DNA of 64,000 bases from NC2004 sp050874905 (GCA_050874905.1 JBNMLP010000014.1:15970-79969); one strand, 5' to 3'; shown: positions 42,574 to 52,429, numbered from the stretch's first letter. Notes: a model not told the origin generated them from the sequence alone. Made by a program: numbers and translations.

Positions 42574-43928
42574 TAGTGCATCTCCTCCTCTAACTGTTTC
42601 AGGCGTTTTCTTGTGCCGAAAAGAGCCGTGTAATTGACCAGGATATAAAGATTGGATACCTCATCCTTTAACATTGTCTGGATCGCTTCCTCAATGCTTA
42701 ACATCGCTTCACAGTCAATGTCGCTGTATTTGAAACGAAGCTGCATGTCGTAGGCACGCAGACCGCTCACGATGATGCGCTTGATATTCGCATTGGCAAA
42801 GCGTTCAAAATCAACATCCCAGAGCCATGAAATATCATGTCCATCCTGTGCATTGTCATTGATCACAACGATCAGATTCTTTTCAGAGGAATCCTCCATA
42901 ACTGCGGAAATATTCTGGTTAAATCCTGCCGGATTTTTGGCAAGGTTTAATAATACCGATTTTCCTGCGATAGTGAATTGTTCCATACGTCCGTTTTCCG
43001 GTTTGAAATTCTTTAATACCGGTGCGATATTCGTAAGAGAAAATCCGGCAGTGCGTGCGGCTGCATAGGCTGCTAAGATGTTATAGATATTATAAAATCC
43101 GCGGTAGTTTGCATCGATCGGTGTAAGCGTTCCTGCTTCTTCAATAGAAAAGGATAATCCATTTTCCAAAGAAATATCTTTTGCATTGAATCTGATCTTA
43201 GGACGGGAGAAGCCGCAGCCCGGACAGGAATAATCCCCCAACTGGCTGAAATGGTAAAAACGGTATGTGAGTTTTTCTCCGCACATCTGACAGAAGCGGC
43301 CTTCGCGGATTTCAGTTTTGGAGGCTTCGTTTTCTTCGCACGGTTCCTTGATGCCATAGGTGATCATCGGATGTCCGCAGGATTTTGCCAGACTGGTGCT
43401 CAACACATCATCAGCATTGACGATGATCTTGCAGTCCGGAGCCATTGCCAGCGCCTTTTTCAACAGATTGATCGTAATATCGATCTCTCCATAGCGGTCA
43501 AGCTGGTCGCGGAACAGATTGGTAAGTACCATATAATCCGGTTTAAAATAAGGAAAAACACGAAGGGTAGAAGCTTCGTCTACCTCAATACAGGCATAAT
43601 CAGCATCGATGTGTCCACTCTTATTTGTTGCCAGAACAAAGGCAGAGATGACGCCGTTTAACATATTCGATCCGGTGCTGTTACAGATCACCTTCTGGCC
43701 TTCACTCTTTAAAAAGGCACTCAACATATTGTTGGTCGTGGTTTTTCCGTTGGTTCCACAGGTTACAAAAATTCCTTTTTTTACTTCCTGTGCGAGATCA
43801 GACAGGATGGGAGGGTAAATGGTGGCAGCAATCTTGCCCGCCCAGGTTACGCCCTGACGCCCCAGTCTGATACAGATATGATTTGCCATTTTGGAAAGAA
43901 AAATGGCACAATTCTTTCTTAGGTTCAT
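42573..43928 (-). CDS. murT: Lipid II isoglutaminyl synthase, Mur ligase subunit MurT
   Basis: The 451-residue protein has a Mur ligase P-loop (CGTNGKTTTN, residues 57-66), NLFRDQLDRYGE, and a four-cysteine zinc ribbon insertion (CQMCGEKL...CPGCGF), as in MurT. It ends with the DUF1727 C-terminal domain. It activates the alpha-carboxyl of D-glutamate in lipid II for amidation with GatD. It is the first gene of the minus-strand pair. Confidence 0.93.
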   Translation of the reverse strand: MNLRKNCAIFLSKMANHICIRLGRQGVTWAGKIAATIYPPILSDLAQEVKKGIFVTCGTNGKTTTNNMLSAFLKSEGQKVICNSTGSNMLNGVISAFVLATNKSGHIDADYACIEVDEASTLRVFPYFKPDYMVLTNLFRDQLDRYGEIDITINLLKKALAMAPDCKIIVNADDVLSTSLAKSCGHPMITYGIKEPCEENEASKTEIREGRFCQMCGEKLTYRFYHFSQLGDYSCPGCGFSRPKIRFNAKDISLENGLSFSIEEAGTLTPIDANYRGFYNIYNILAAYAAARTAGFSLTNIAPVLKNFKPENGRMEQFTIAGKSVLLNLAKNPAGFNQNISAVMEDSSEKNLIVVINDNAQDGHDISWLWDVDFERFANANIKRIIVSGLRAYDMQLRFKYSDIDCEAMLSIEEAIQTMLKDEVSNLYILVNYTALFGTRKRLKQLEEEMH

Positions 43929-44048
43929 ATTCGATCCCCGCTTCCTTCTATCGGTTAAATTTACACAATATTATGTTTAGTTTACACTACTTGGCTTCGT
44001 TAGTAAAGGCGTAACCCTACGCTTTTTTACAAGATCTATGGCGTAACA

Positions 44049-44077
44049 TTGACAGTAAATGGGGACTTTTGTAGAAT
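44049..44077 (+). promoter_or_regulatory. Promoter of the ABC-F operon
   Basis: TTGACA, 17 bases, TAGAAT: near consensus. Upstream, the octamer GGCGTAAC occurs twice (44008 and 44040), and a small hairpin GCGTA/TACGC with T6 lies at about 44006-44029. Confidence 0.75.
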
Positions 44078-44106
44078 AGATAGAGCAGAAGAATGGAGGA
44101 GATCAG

Positions 44107-45948
44107 TTGAACATTTTAAATATACAAAATATCAGCATGGATCTGGGGGACCGCATGCTGTTTGAAGATATTTCACTGGGCGTACAGGATCAGGATAAGA
44201 TCGGGATCATTGGACGCAATGGATGCGGAAAAAGTACGATGTTGAAAATGATCGAGGGGCTGGTTCCGGTGGAAAAAGGAGAGATCATTAAGGCGAATCA
44301 TATCAAGGTCGCTTATCTGCCGCAGACACCGGAATTTACAAAGGAAGATACGGTGCTTCACTATGTTATGGAAGAAGAAAAGGCAGGAGAGCTGTGGGTG
44401 AATGAAAGTGATGCGAAGAAAATGCTACTGGAACTTCAGATTTCAGATTTTACGGCACCACTGTCCACGTTATCCGGTGGTCAGAGGAAACGGGTATCAC
44501 TGGTAAAAACGTTGCTTCATAAAAGTGATCTGCTGCTGTTAGATGAGCCGACAAACCATTTGGACAGTACGATGATCGAGTGGCTGCAGCAGTATTTGAA
44601 AAATTACAAGGGTGCGTTTCTGATGGTAACGCATGACCGTTATTTTCTGGACAACGTGACGACGAAGATCGTGGAGATCAGCAAGAAAAAGCTGTATGAA
44701 TACGATACGAACTATTCTGGTTTTCTGGTTAAGAAAGCAGAGCGGGAAGAAAGCGAGCAGGCGACCTATGATAAGAGCAGAAACCTTTACCGCAATGAGT
44801 TAAAATGGGTGCGCCGCGGAGCAAAGGCACGTTCGACAAAGCAAAAGGCACGTTTGAGCAGGTTTGAGGAGCTTTCTAATATGCGGGCACCGGAAAAGAT
44901 TGGCAGTGTGCAGTTGGAATCCATCGTCAGCCGGATGGGAAAGAAAACGATCGAATGCAGTCATGTAAGCAAAGCATATGGAGAGAAGGTGCTGCTTTCC
45001 GATTTTAATTATGCCTTTTTAAAAGAGCAGAATGTGGGATTTGTTGGACCAAATGGCTGTGGAAAATCTACACTGTTAAATATCATTACGGGAAAACTTG
45101 CTCCGGATGAGGGCGAGGTCACCATTGGGGAAACGATCAAGATCGGTTATTTTGCACAGCATTTTCCTGAGATGGATGGTTCCCTGCGTGTGATCGATTA
45201 TGTGAAGGAGATTGCGGAATACCTTGTTACACCGAGTGGAACGATCAGTGCCAGTGCGATGTGTGAGCGTTTTTTATTTGATCCCGTGATGCAGTATATT
45301 CCGATTGAAAAGCTGAGTGGTGGAGAAAAACGAAGACTTTACCTGTTGTCTGTTTTGATGGGAGCACCGAATGTGCTGGTGCTTGACGAGCCGACCAACG
45401 ATCTGGATATTGCGACACTTACTGTTCTGGAGTCATATCTGGATCATTTTAACGGGATTCTGATCGTGGTATCACATGACCGTTATTTTCTTGATCGTAC
45501 GGTGGATCGCATTTTTGCATTTGAGGGAAATGGGACTTTTGTGCAGTATGAGGGTGGTTATACCGATTATTATTTGAAGAAAAGTGGCACTTTAAAAGAA
45601 GGATTTTATGACGAAGCAGAGCCACGAAAAGGAAAGGGCAGTTCTTCTGGGGAAGTATCAGAAGCGAAGCAGGCTTACCGCAAGGAGAAAAGCAGTACAC
45701 GGGCACGGCGTTTTTCCTATAAGGAACAGCAGGAATATCAGACGATCGAGGAAGATATTATGAAGCTGGAGGATCGTCTTGCGGAAATTGACGAGGAGAT
45801 GGCAGCACAGGCAACCTCTTATACGGCATTGTCGGAGCTTACTAAGGAGCGGGAAGAACTGAGCCGGCAGCGTGAGGAGAAATATGAGCGATGGGAATAT
45901 TTGTCTCGGTTAGAAGCTGAAATTGCGGCACAAAAGGATCAGGTATGA
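44107..45948 (+). CDS. ABC-F family ATP-binding protein (Uup-like)
   Basis: The 613-residue protein has two ABC ATPase domains without membrane segments: Walker A GRNGCGKSTM and GPNGCGKSTL, signatures STLSGGQRKRVSL and EKLSGGEKRRLYL, and Walker B LLLLDEPTNHLD and VLVLDEPTNDLD. The linker YRNELKWVRRGAKARSTKQKARLSRFEEL-like segment and a C-terminal coiled coil (about residues 520-610) resemble Uup/YdiF. ABC-F proteins act on the ribosome E site to rescue or tune translation; some give antibiotic protection. It uses a TTG start behind TGGAGGAG. Its stop overlaps the next start (ATGA), so the downstream methyltransferase-like gene is coupled. Confidence 0.92.
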   Translation: MNILNIQNISMDLGDRMLFEDISLGVQDQDKIGIIGRNGCGKSTMLKMIEGLVPVEKGEIIKANHIKVAYLPQTPEFTKEDTVLHYVMEEEKAGELWVNESDAKKMLLELQISDFTAPLSTLSGGQRKRVSLVKTLLHKSDLLLLDEPTNHLDSTMIEWLQQYLKNYKGAFLMVTHDRYFLDNVTTKIVEISKKKLYEYDTNYSGFLVKKAEREESEQATYDKSRNLYRNELKWVRRGAKARSTKQKARLSRFEELSNMRAPEKIGSVQLESIVSRMGKKTIECSHVSKAYGEKVLLSDFNYAFLKEQNVGFVGPNGCGKSTLLNIITGKLAPDEGEVTIGETIKIGYFAQHFPEMDGSLRVIDYVKEIAEYLVTPSGTISASAMCERFLFDPVMQYIPIEKLSGGEKRRLYLLSVLMGAPNVLVLDEPTNDLDIATLTVLESYLDHFNGILIVVSHDRYFLDRTVDRIFAFEGNGTFVQYEGGYTDYYLKKSGTLKEGFYDEAEPRKGKGSSSGEVSEAKQAYRKEKSSTRARRFSYKEQQEYQTIEEDIMKLEDRLAEIDEEMAAQATSYTALSELTKEREELSRQREEKYERWEYLSRLEAEIAAQKDQV

Positions 45949-46826
45949 GTACGATTTATGAACGATTAAGAGCATCAGAACGACTGCCGGGAGCGTATGA
46001 AGACTGGGGCACATACCGGGAAGCACTTACCGATTATCTGTGCCGGATCATTCCTTCGGGCAGTCACATTCTGATCTTAGGAGCAGGAGGATGCAATGAT
46101 TTTGATCTAAACCGGCTGCTTAAGCAGGAATATGACATTACGCTGTTGGATCGGGACTGTTCTTTAATGGAAGAAGGACTTCGGCGGCAGAAGATCAAAG
46201 AGGGAAAGATCACTCTTTTAGAAAGAGATGTCTGGCCGATCAGAAAGGAACTTTGTGAAACACTTCTTTTAAAGATGCAGCAAAGAAGGAGTATAGAAAA
46301 TCTTTGCGATACGATCAGACAAGGTACGAAAGTTTCGATGCAGCATACATTAGACGTTAAGACTGTTTATGATTATGTGATCGCAGTGGGCTTTCACAGC
46401 CAGATCAACAGCCTGTTTCCTGCTCTGTTTCATGCCGCTGTGCAGGAAGACATTGCTACCTATTCCCTATCGGACAGACAGAAGCTGCACCGTTTTTTGG
46501 TGGAGGAAAATGACCGGATGGTTGACTGGCTGCAGCAGCAGATCTTTTCCATCGGACAGCATTTTGTGTTTGGGTTGGAGTATAGTGCATTTGCTAAAAA
46601 CGATCCTCGTTGTGAGCAGTTGATCGCATTATTTGAGCAGGGACGTGCCAAAGAAGCACTTTCCTATCCGGTGAGCCGGGTGGAGGGGGCGAAGCAACTG
46701 GAACAGTGGATCGGTACGGCCTACTATGAAAAGAAGATCACGATTGACAGTATTCGATATCTGATCTGGCCATTTCTCCCGGAAAAACAGTATCTGATGG
46801 TCATATATGAATGTGGAAAATGTTGA
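45945..46826 (+). CDS. SAM-dependent methyltransferase-like protein
   Basis: The 293-residue protein has a Rossmann-like methyltransferase motif I (ILILGAGGCNDFDLNRL, residues ~43-59) followed by ITLLDRDCSLMEEGL, resembling motif II with an acidic residue to bind the SAM ribose. The rest is unlike families I recognise; VIAVGFHSQINSLFPALFH may be the acceptor region. Its ATG overlaps the ABC-F stop by 4 bases, so it is co-translated with that ATPase. The substrate is unknown. Confidence 0.6.
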   Translation: MSTIYERLRASERLPGAYEDWGTYREALTDYLCRIIPSGSHILILGAGGCNDFDLNRLLKQEYDITLLDRDCSLMEEGLRRQKIKEGKITLLERDVWPIRKELCETLLLKMQQRRSIENLCDTIRQGTKVSMQHTLDVKTVYDYVIAVGFHSQINSLFPALFHAAVQEDIATYSLSDRQKLHRFLVEENDRMVDWLQQQIFSIGQHFVFGLEYSAFAKNDPRCEQLIALFEQGRAKEALSYPVSRVEGAKQLEQWIGTAYYEKKITIDSIRYLIWPFLPEKQYLMVIYECGKC

Positions 46827-46909
46827 CGAAACAGGTAGAAAAAAAGCGGTTGGTATGATACACTAAACGTAGTTTAATATTTGGCGGGGACGCGCAAGGC
46901 GGGATGTTT

Positions 46910-48574
46910 ATGAAGAATCATTCGATTCGTAATTATGTATTTTTTACTGCGGTTTTTCTGTTTTTTGTAATGTTATTGATCGTAGGACTAGGGAAGCACA
47001 CGTATAACGGTTTTTATTCGGATGCAGCAATGACCTATGATCAGGGTTGGCAGCAGCAAATGGCAGATGGACAGGAAAAAAAGCTCAGCCTTCCAACAGA
47101 GGCTAAGTATGAATCTCAAAAGCTGGTATTGACACATAAGCTGCCGGAACATATCATGAGTGGATTATCTCTTTGTGTCTGGGTGCAGGGACAGTCGATC
47201 ACGGCACAGATCGAGGGAGAAGAAGCAGTTTCTTATGGAGTAGAGGATGCCACTGTATTTGGAAAAAATGTTGGCAATTACTGGTATATGATCAAGCTGC
47301 CGGAATCGGCCGGAGGAAAGATGATCACTTTGACACTTTCTACTCCTTACAAGGATTCCACTTGCCGGTTGGATCATATTTATATTGGAACACAGACTTC
47401 CCTGTTGTTTCTTTTATTTCAACAGTATGGAATTGGCATGTTATTTGCCTTTTTGCTGATGGTGTTTGGTCTGGCGATCGCAGTGCTTTATGTGGCATTT
47501 CGTAAAAAGATCAAAACGGAGGATGTCAGCCGTACCTTATATTTGTGTTTTTCTGCTGTGCTTCTTGGCATGTGGCTCTTTGCCCAGTCGAGATTGTCCC
47601 AGTTTTTTGTAGGAAACAGCTTTGTAGTGCTGTTGATCGATGCGATGGGACGGATGCTGCTTCCGGTTCCAATGCTATACTATATGGCAATGGTCAAAGG
47701 CAATCATATGCGTCGGTCGCTCATGCTGCTTGCCTACGCATTTGTTTTAAACTTTGTTGTATGTACGGTGTTGCAGTTTGCTGATCTGAAAGATTTTTCG
47801 GAGACCTCGGTTGCAACCGGAGTGCTTTATGTGGTGGCAGTTGTGATGGTATTTTCCAATGCACTTGCGGAACAGCTTCATTATAATAACGAGGCATACC
47901 GGTTTCTGGCAGTTGGAATCTATGGGCTGACCTTTTTTGCTTCTGCCGAGCTTTGGGGATTTTTGTCCGGGCGTACCTCATGGATCGGAAACTGGATTCG
48001 TTACGGTGCGGTCATGCTTGTGTTTGTGCTGATGTATGAGGCTGCTTACCGCGTGGTAAAAACGTTGGAAGCCAGCAAGAATGCAGAATACTATGAACGG
48101 CTTGCCATGGTGGATATTATGGCGAATTGCTACAGCCGTACCGCCTACAATAAGGATGTGGAGCTGTTTGAACAGAATCGGGCATACAAGGGACTGTGCT
48201 TTTTATTCTTCGATCTGAACTATTTAAAACGCATCAACGATACCTATGGTCATCAGGCTGGCGATCAGGCGATCAAAACCTGTTCTGCCTGTATCCGCAA
48301 AGTATTTGACCGGGTTGGCAAAGTCTATCGTGTCGGAGGAGATGAGTTTGTAGCGATCATACCGAACTGTGAGGAATACAAGTTGATGCAGCGCATTGCG
48401 GTATTCCAGAAATTGACGCAGGCACAGAATAAACGGCTTACCTTTGATTTTAAAGTGGCTTGCGGCTATGCAATATATGATCCGGCAAAGGACAAAAAGC
48501 TGGAGGATCTGATCCATCGTGCGGATGCATCGATGTACAGCCGGAAAGAACGTATGAAGATGGCGCAAAAGTAA
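46910..48574 (+). CDS. Membrane diguanylate cyclase (GGDEF domain)
   Basis: The 554-residue protein has an N-terminal membrane segment, an extracellular region of about 150 residues, about seven hydrophobic helices (about 165-380), and a C-terminal GGDEF domain. The overall layout is like 7TMR-DISM sensors. The signature YRVGGDEFVAI is intact and FFDLNYLKRINDTYGHQAGDQAI precedes it, so it should make c-di-GMP from two GTP. The product-inhibition I-site (RxxD nine residues before the motif) is absent. ATG 46910 is preferred over 46904 because AAGGCGGG would be too close to the latter. A terminator follows. Confidence 0.88.
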   Translation: MKNHSIRNYVFFTAVFLFFVMLLIVGLGKHTYNGFYSDAAMTYDQGWQQQMADGQEKKLSLPTEAKYESQKLVLTHKLPEHIMSGLSLCVWVQGQSITAQIEGEEAVSYGVEDATVFGKNVGNYWYMIKLPESAGGKMITLTLSTPYKDSTCRLDHIYIGTQTSLLFLLFQQYGIGMLFAFLLMVFGLAIAVLYVAFRKKIKTEDVSRTLYLCFSAVLLGMWLFAQSRLSQFFVGNSFVVLLIDAMGRMLLPVPMLYYMAMVKGNHMRRSLMLLAYAFVLNFVVCTVLQFADLKDFSETSVATGVLYVVAVVMVFSNALAEQLHYNNEAYRFLAVGIYGLTFFASAELWGFLSGRTSWIGNWIRYGAVMLVFVLMYEAAYRVVKTLEASKNAEYYERLAMVDIMANCYSRTAYNKDVELFEQNRAYKGLCFLFFDLNYLKRINDTYGHQAGDQAIKTCSACIRKVFDRVGKVYRVGGDEFVAIIPNCEEYKLMQRIAVFQKLTQAQNKRLTFDFKVACGYAIYDPAKDKKLEDLIHRADASMYSRKERMKMAQK

Positions 48575-48603
48575 TAAGAGTTTTTCATAATATAAGTAAA
48601 GAA

Positions 48604-48645
48604 GAGACATACTACCAAAAGTAAAAGGTGTATGTCTCCTTTTTT
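48604..48645 (+). terminator. Terminator after the diguanylate cyclase gene
   Basis: GAGACATAC and GTATGTCTC form a stem around a 17-base loop, followed by CTTTTTT. Confidence 0.8.
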
Positions 48646-48674
48646 ATGCGAAAAGAGAAAACAGTCAGATTCAA

Positions 48675-48761
48675 TGACTGAAAATGACTGTTTCTATTAA
48701 AATGACTGAAATAGGCAAAAATAATCAAGAAAAAACGAAAATAAATGACTGAAAGTGATTG
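48675..48761 (+). promoter_or_regulatory. Tandem TGACTG operators upstream of fruR
   Basis: TGACTG, usually in the context AATGACTGAAA, occurs at 48675, 48685, 48703 and 48746, with a variant TGATTG at 48756. Two pairs are spaced exactly 10 bases apart, one helix turn. The last one overlaps the -35 box. DeoR-type sugar repressors bind such repeats, so these are likely FruR operators. Confidence 0.7.
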
Positions 48762-48787
48762 ACAATGAAGAAATGTGGTGGTAATAT
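48759..48787 (+). promoter_or_regulatory. Promoter of the fructose operon
   Basis: TTGACA, 17 bases, TAATAT; its -35 overlaps the last operator repeat. Confidence 0.8.
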
Positions 48788-48809
48788 ACAATCACAAGGA
48801 GATGATTGG

Positions 48810-49580
48810 ATGCTTACACAGGACAGACAGCGCAGGATTCTGGATGAATTGGCGCAGAAAAAAAGCGTGACAGTGACAGAGCTGGTGGAAGAAATTGGTG
48901 TTTCAGAGTCCACGATCCGAAGAGATCTGGTGGCGCTTGATAAGGCGGGACGGCTTTCCAAAGTACACGGTGGTGCGACCGCAGTGGAGCATGAATTTGT
49001 CGCTGGCGAGTATGATGTGAACACGAAGTCACAGATGAATGCAAAAGAAAAAGATGAGATCGCAAGATACGCTGCCACACTGGTCAACGATCAGGATTAT
49101 GTGTTTATCGATGCCGGAACATCTACCGAGGCAGTCATTTCCTATTTGAACAATGACAAAGCAACCTATGTAACGAACGGTATCGTACATGCCAAGAAAC
49201 TGATTGCCAAAGGCTATAAGACCTATATGATCGGTGGAAGGGTAAAGCCTGTAACAGAAGCCGTCGTTGGAGCAGAGGGTGTCAGGAGCCTCATGAAGTA
49301 TAACTTTACGAAAGCATTTGTCGGAACGAACGGCATTCACAAAGAGTTTGGTTATACGACGGTAGACGTGGAAGAAGCAGCGATCAAACGGGAGATCGTA
49401 AAGCGCAGTTATGTGACTTACATTTTAGCGGATCATACCAAGTTTGATCTTGTGACCGCCATCCGATTTGCAGATATTGAGGAAGCGTGTATTATCACGG
49501 ATTACTGTACAAAGGAGAAATACAAAACAGCAACAGTGTTAAAGGAGGTGCTTAAGCATGATTTACACAGTGACATTTAA
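48810..49580 (+). CDS. fruR: DeoR family transcriptional regulator of fructose genes
   Basis: The 256-residue protein has an N-terminal DeoR helix-turn-helix (RQRRILDELAQKKSVTVTELVEEIGVSESTIRRDL) and LSKVHGGA, then the DeoR sugar-phosphate sensor domain with DYVFIDAGTSTEAV and KAFVGTNGI. It probably represses the operon until fructose 1-phosphate binds. ATG 48810 follows AAGGAG; an upstream in-frame ATG lies within the promoter. It overlaps fruK by 23 bases. Confidence 0.9.
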   Translation: MLTQDRQRRILDELAQKKSVTVTELVEEIGVSESTIRRDLVALDKAGRLSKVHGGATAVEHEFVAGEYDVNTKSQMNAKEKDEIARYAATLVNDQDYVFIDAGTSTEAVISYLNNDKATYVTNGIVHAKKLIAKGYKTYMIGGRVKPVTEAVVGAEGVRSLMKYNFTKAFVGTNGIHKEFGYTTVDVEEAAIKREIVKRSYVTYILADHTKFDLVTAIRFADIEEACIITDYCTKEKYKTATVLKEVLKHDLHSDI

Positions 49581-50463
49581 TCCGGCACTTGACTATGTGG
49601 TGTTTCTTGACAAGATGGTGCCAGGTGAGGTAAATCGTACGAAAAAAGAACAGATATTTTACGGTGGAAAAGGAATCAACGTATCCATTGTACTTCATAA
49701 TCTCGGAATCGAAAGCAGAGCACTGGGATTTGTAGCAGGTTTTACCGGAAGAGAGATTGAACATGGTGTTAAGAGCATGGGAGTGGATACCGATTTTATC
49801 CATTTAAACAGCGGATTGAGCCGGATCAATGTAAAAATAAAGGCGATGGAAGAATCAGAAATCAATGGACAGGGACCGGTGATCCTTCCGGAAGAGATTG
49901 ATATGCTCTTACAGCAGCTTGATCAGTTAGAGGATGGCGATATCTTAGTTTTGGCAGGAGCGATTCCAGCCTCCCTGCCGGAAGATATGTATGAACGTAT
50001 CATGGAACGCCTGCAGAAAAAGAAGATCGAGATTGTGGTTGATGCAACGAAGGATCTGCTTCGCAATGTTTTGAAATATCATCCGTTCCTGATCAAACCA
50101 AACAATCATGAATTAGGAGAGATGTTTGGGGTGACACTTACCACGGATGAGGAGATCATCACCTATGCGAAAAAGCTTCAGGAACTGGGAGCCAGAAATG
50201 TTCTGATCTCCATGGCGAAGGATGGAGCGATCCTGATCACTGAACAGGGAGAAGTAAACCGGATCGGTGTTCCAAAGGGAACTGTAAAGAATTCCGTAGG
50301 AGCCGGTGATTCCATGGTAGCAGGATTTGTGGCAAGCTACAGTCGGGAGCACGATTATCAAAAGGCTTTGGTATATGGAACGGCAACCGGAAGTGCAACG
50401 GCATTTTCAGAGGGACTGGCAACGAAAGATACCGTAGACGAGCTGCTGAAGCAGTTAGTATAA
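49558..50463 (+). CDS. fruK: 1-phosphofructokinase
   Basis: The 301-residue protein is a PfkB-family kinase: YTVTFNPALDYVVFLD at the N-terminus, GGKGINVSIVLHNLGI, KPNNHELGEMFG, and the C-terminal signature VGAGDSMVAGF with the catalytic Asp. It phosphorylates fructose 1-phosphate to the 1,6-bisphosphate. It starts within fruR behind AAAGGAGGTG. Confidence 0.95.
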   Translation: MIYTVTFNPALDYVVFLDKMVPGEVNRTKKEQIFYGGKGINVSIVLHNLGIESRALGFVAGFTGREIEHGVKSMGVDTDFIHLNSGLSRINVKIKAMEESEINGQGPVILPEEIDMLLQQLDQLEDGDILVLAGAIPASLPEDMYERIMERLQKKKIEIVVDATKDLLRNVLKYHPFLIKPNNHELGEMFGVTLTTDEEIITYAKKLQELGARNVLISMAKDGAILITEQGEVNRIGVPKGTVKNSVGAGDSMVAGFVASYSREHDYQKALVYGTATGSATAFSEGLATKDTVDELLKQLV

Positions 50464-50482
50464 AAGAGAGGAGATGAGGACG

Positions 50483-52402
50483 ATGCGTATTACAGAATTA
50501 TTGAAAAAGGAAAGCATCGAGCTTGGCGTCAGTGTAGATTCCAAAGAAGCCGCGATCGACCGGCTGGTGGCATTACATGACAAAGCAGGCAATATCAACG
50601 ACAAAGCAGAATATAAAAAGGGAATTTTAGCAAGAGAGGCAGATGGTTCTACCGCGATCGGAGAAGGAATTGCGATTCCACATGCAAAGAACAAGGCGGT
50701 GGTAAAGCCGGGACTTGCTGCTATGACCGTGCCGGATGGTGTAGACTATGAAGCATTGGACGGAAAACCATCCAATCTCTTCTTTATGATCGCAGCACCG
50801 GAAAATGGCGGAGATGTCCATTTGGAAGTTTTATCCCGTCTGAGCGTGCTTTTGATGGATGAGGATTTCCGTAAAGATCTGCTTGCAGCAAAGGATAAGG
50901 ATGCTTTCTTACAGGTAATTGATGAGAAAGAAGCAGAGAAATTTCCAGAGGAAGTGGCTGAGAAAAAGGAAGAAGCACCACAGAGTAAAGCAGAAGGTTA
51001 CCGTGTACTTGCGGTAACTGCCTGTCCAACCGGAATTGCACACACCTATATGGCGGCGGAAAGTCTGGAAAAGGCCGGAGAAAAGATGGGATATGCATTA
51101 AAGGCAGAAACCAATGGTTCCGGTGGAGCAAAGAATATCTTAACGGCAGAAGAGATCGCACAGTGTGACGGTATCATTGTAGCAGCCGATAAGAATGTAG
51201 AAACGGCAAGATTTGATGGCAAACCGGTGCTGTTTACGAAAGTTGCAGACGGCATCCATAAACCGGAGGAGCTGATCCAGAAGATCGTAGATCAGAAGGT
51301 TCCGGTATACCATGAAACCGGAGAAAAGAAGAGTGGCGAGAATGCCGGAAGCGGATTCTATAAGGATCTGATGAATGGTGTATCCCATATGCTTCCATTT
51401 GTCATCGGCGGTGGTATTATGATCGCACTGGCACTTCTGGTGGATGATTATTCGATCGATCCAAGCAACTTTGGTATGAATACCCCGCTTGCTGCATTTT
51501 TCAAAACAGTAGGTAATGCTGCATTTGGATTTATGCTTCCAATCTTAGCCGCATATATTGCGTCTTCGATTGCGGATCGTCCGGGACTTGCCGTAGGTTT
51601 TGCAGGTGGTGTGCTTGCCATGAACGGTACGAACTTCCAGGCATTGGCTGAGGGTACGACAACCGGTGTATCCGGTGGTTTCCTGGCGGCGTTGTTAGCC
51701 GGTTTCCTATCTGGTTATCTGGTAAAAGGATTAAAGAAGCTTACCGAGAAATTCCCGAAAAGTATTGACGGAATCCGGCCGATGCTGATCTATCCACTCG
51801 GTGGTATTCTGTTGATCGGTGCGATCATGTGTGCCGTGAATCCGGTTATGGGATGGATCAATACCGGAATCGGTAACTGGCTTCGTAGCATGGGAGATAC
51901 GTCAAGAGTATTACTCGGTATGATCTGTGCAGGTATGATGAGTATTGATATGGGTGGCCCATTCAACAAGGCAGCGTATGTATTCGGTACCGCTTCCTTA
52001 GATCTGGGTGGATATGATGTTATGGCAGCCGTTATGGTTGGTGGTATGGTGCCTCCGATTGCCATTGCTCTTTCAACCACATTTGCCAAACACAAATGGT
52101 CAAAGGAAGATCGCAGAAATGGTGTCGTCAATTATATCATGGGACTTTGCTTCATTTCAGAGGGAGCAATCCCATACGCAGCCAAAGATCCACTTCGTGT
52201 TATCCCAAGCTGTATCGTAGGTTCAGCAGTAGCCGGTGGATTATCCATGGCATTTCATTGTACCCTGCGTGCTCCACATGGTGGAATCTTCGTATTCCCG
52301 GTAGTGGGTAACTGGTTCTTATATCTGGTTGCATTGGCAGCAGGAAGTATTGTAGGAGCGATCATCTTAAGCTTATTAAAGAAAAAGGTTGTAGAAGAAT
52401 AA
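50483..52402 (+). CDS. fruA: PTS fructose transporter subunit IIABC
   Basis: The 639-residue fusion contains EIIA (residues 1-150, phosphorylated His67 in GIAIPHAKNK), a charged linker, EIIB (about 172-270, Cys181 in TACPTGIAHTYMAAESL), and the membrane EIIC (about 290-635, about nine or ten helices). It imports fructose while phosphorylating it to fructose 1-phosphate. ATG 50483 has GAGAGGAGATGAGGA upstream; ATG 50474 would lie too near the ribosome site. It follows fruK by 19 bases. Confidence 0.95.
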   Translation: MRITELLKKESIELGVSVDSKEAAIDRLVALHDKAGNINDKAEYKKGILAREADGSTAIGEGIAIPHAKNKAVVKPGLAAMTVPDGVDYEALDGKPSNLFFMIAAPENGGDVHLEVLSRLSVLLMDEDFRKDLLAAKDKDAFLQVIDEKEAEKFPEEVAEKKEEAPQSKAEGYRVLAVTACPTGIAHTYMAAESLEKAGEKMGYALKAETNGSGGAKNILTAEEIAQCDGIIVAADKNVETARFDGKPVLFTKVADGIHKPEELIQKIVDQKVPVYHETGEKKSGENAGSGFYKDLMNGVSHMLPFVIGGGIMIALALLVDDYSIDPSNFGMNTPLAAFFKTVGNAAFGFMLPILAAYIASSIADRPGLAVGFAGGVLAMNGTNFQALAEGTTTGVSGGFLAALLAGFLSGYLVKGLKKLTEKFPKSIDGIRPMLIYPLGGILLIGAIMCAVNPVMGWINTGIGNWLRSMGDTSRVLLGMICAGMMSIDMGGPFNKAAYVFGTASLDLGGYDVMAAVMVGGMVPPIAIALSTTFAKHKWSKEDRRNGVVNYIMGLCFISEGAIPYAAKDPLRVIPSCIVGSAVAGGLSMAFHCTLRAPHGGIFVFPVVGNWFLYLVALAAGSIVGAIILSLLKKKVVEE

Positions 52403-52429
52403 AAGAAGGTAGTAATTCATAATGGAGCG

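Noticed and set aside
46861..46909. Possible c-di-GMP riboswitch before the diguanylate cyclase gene
   Set aside because: The GGCGGGGACGCGCAAGGCGGG stretch looked suggestive, but the conserved core of the GEMM class is missing and the space is too short.
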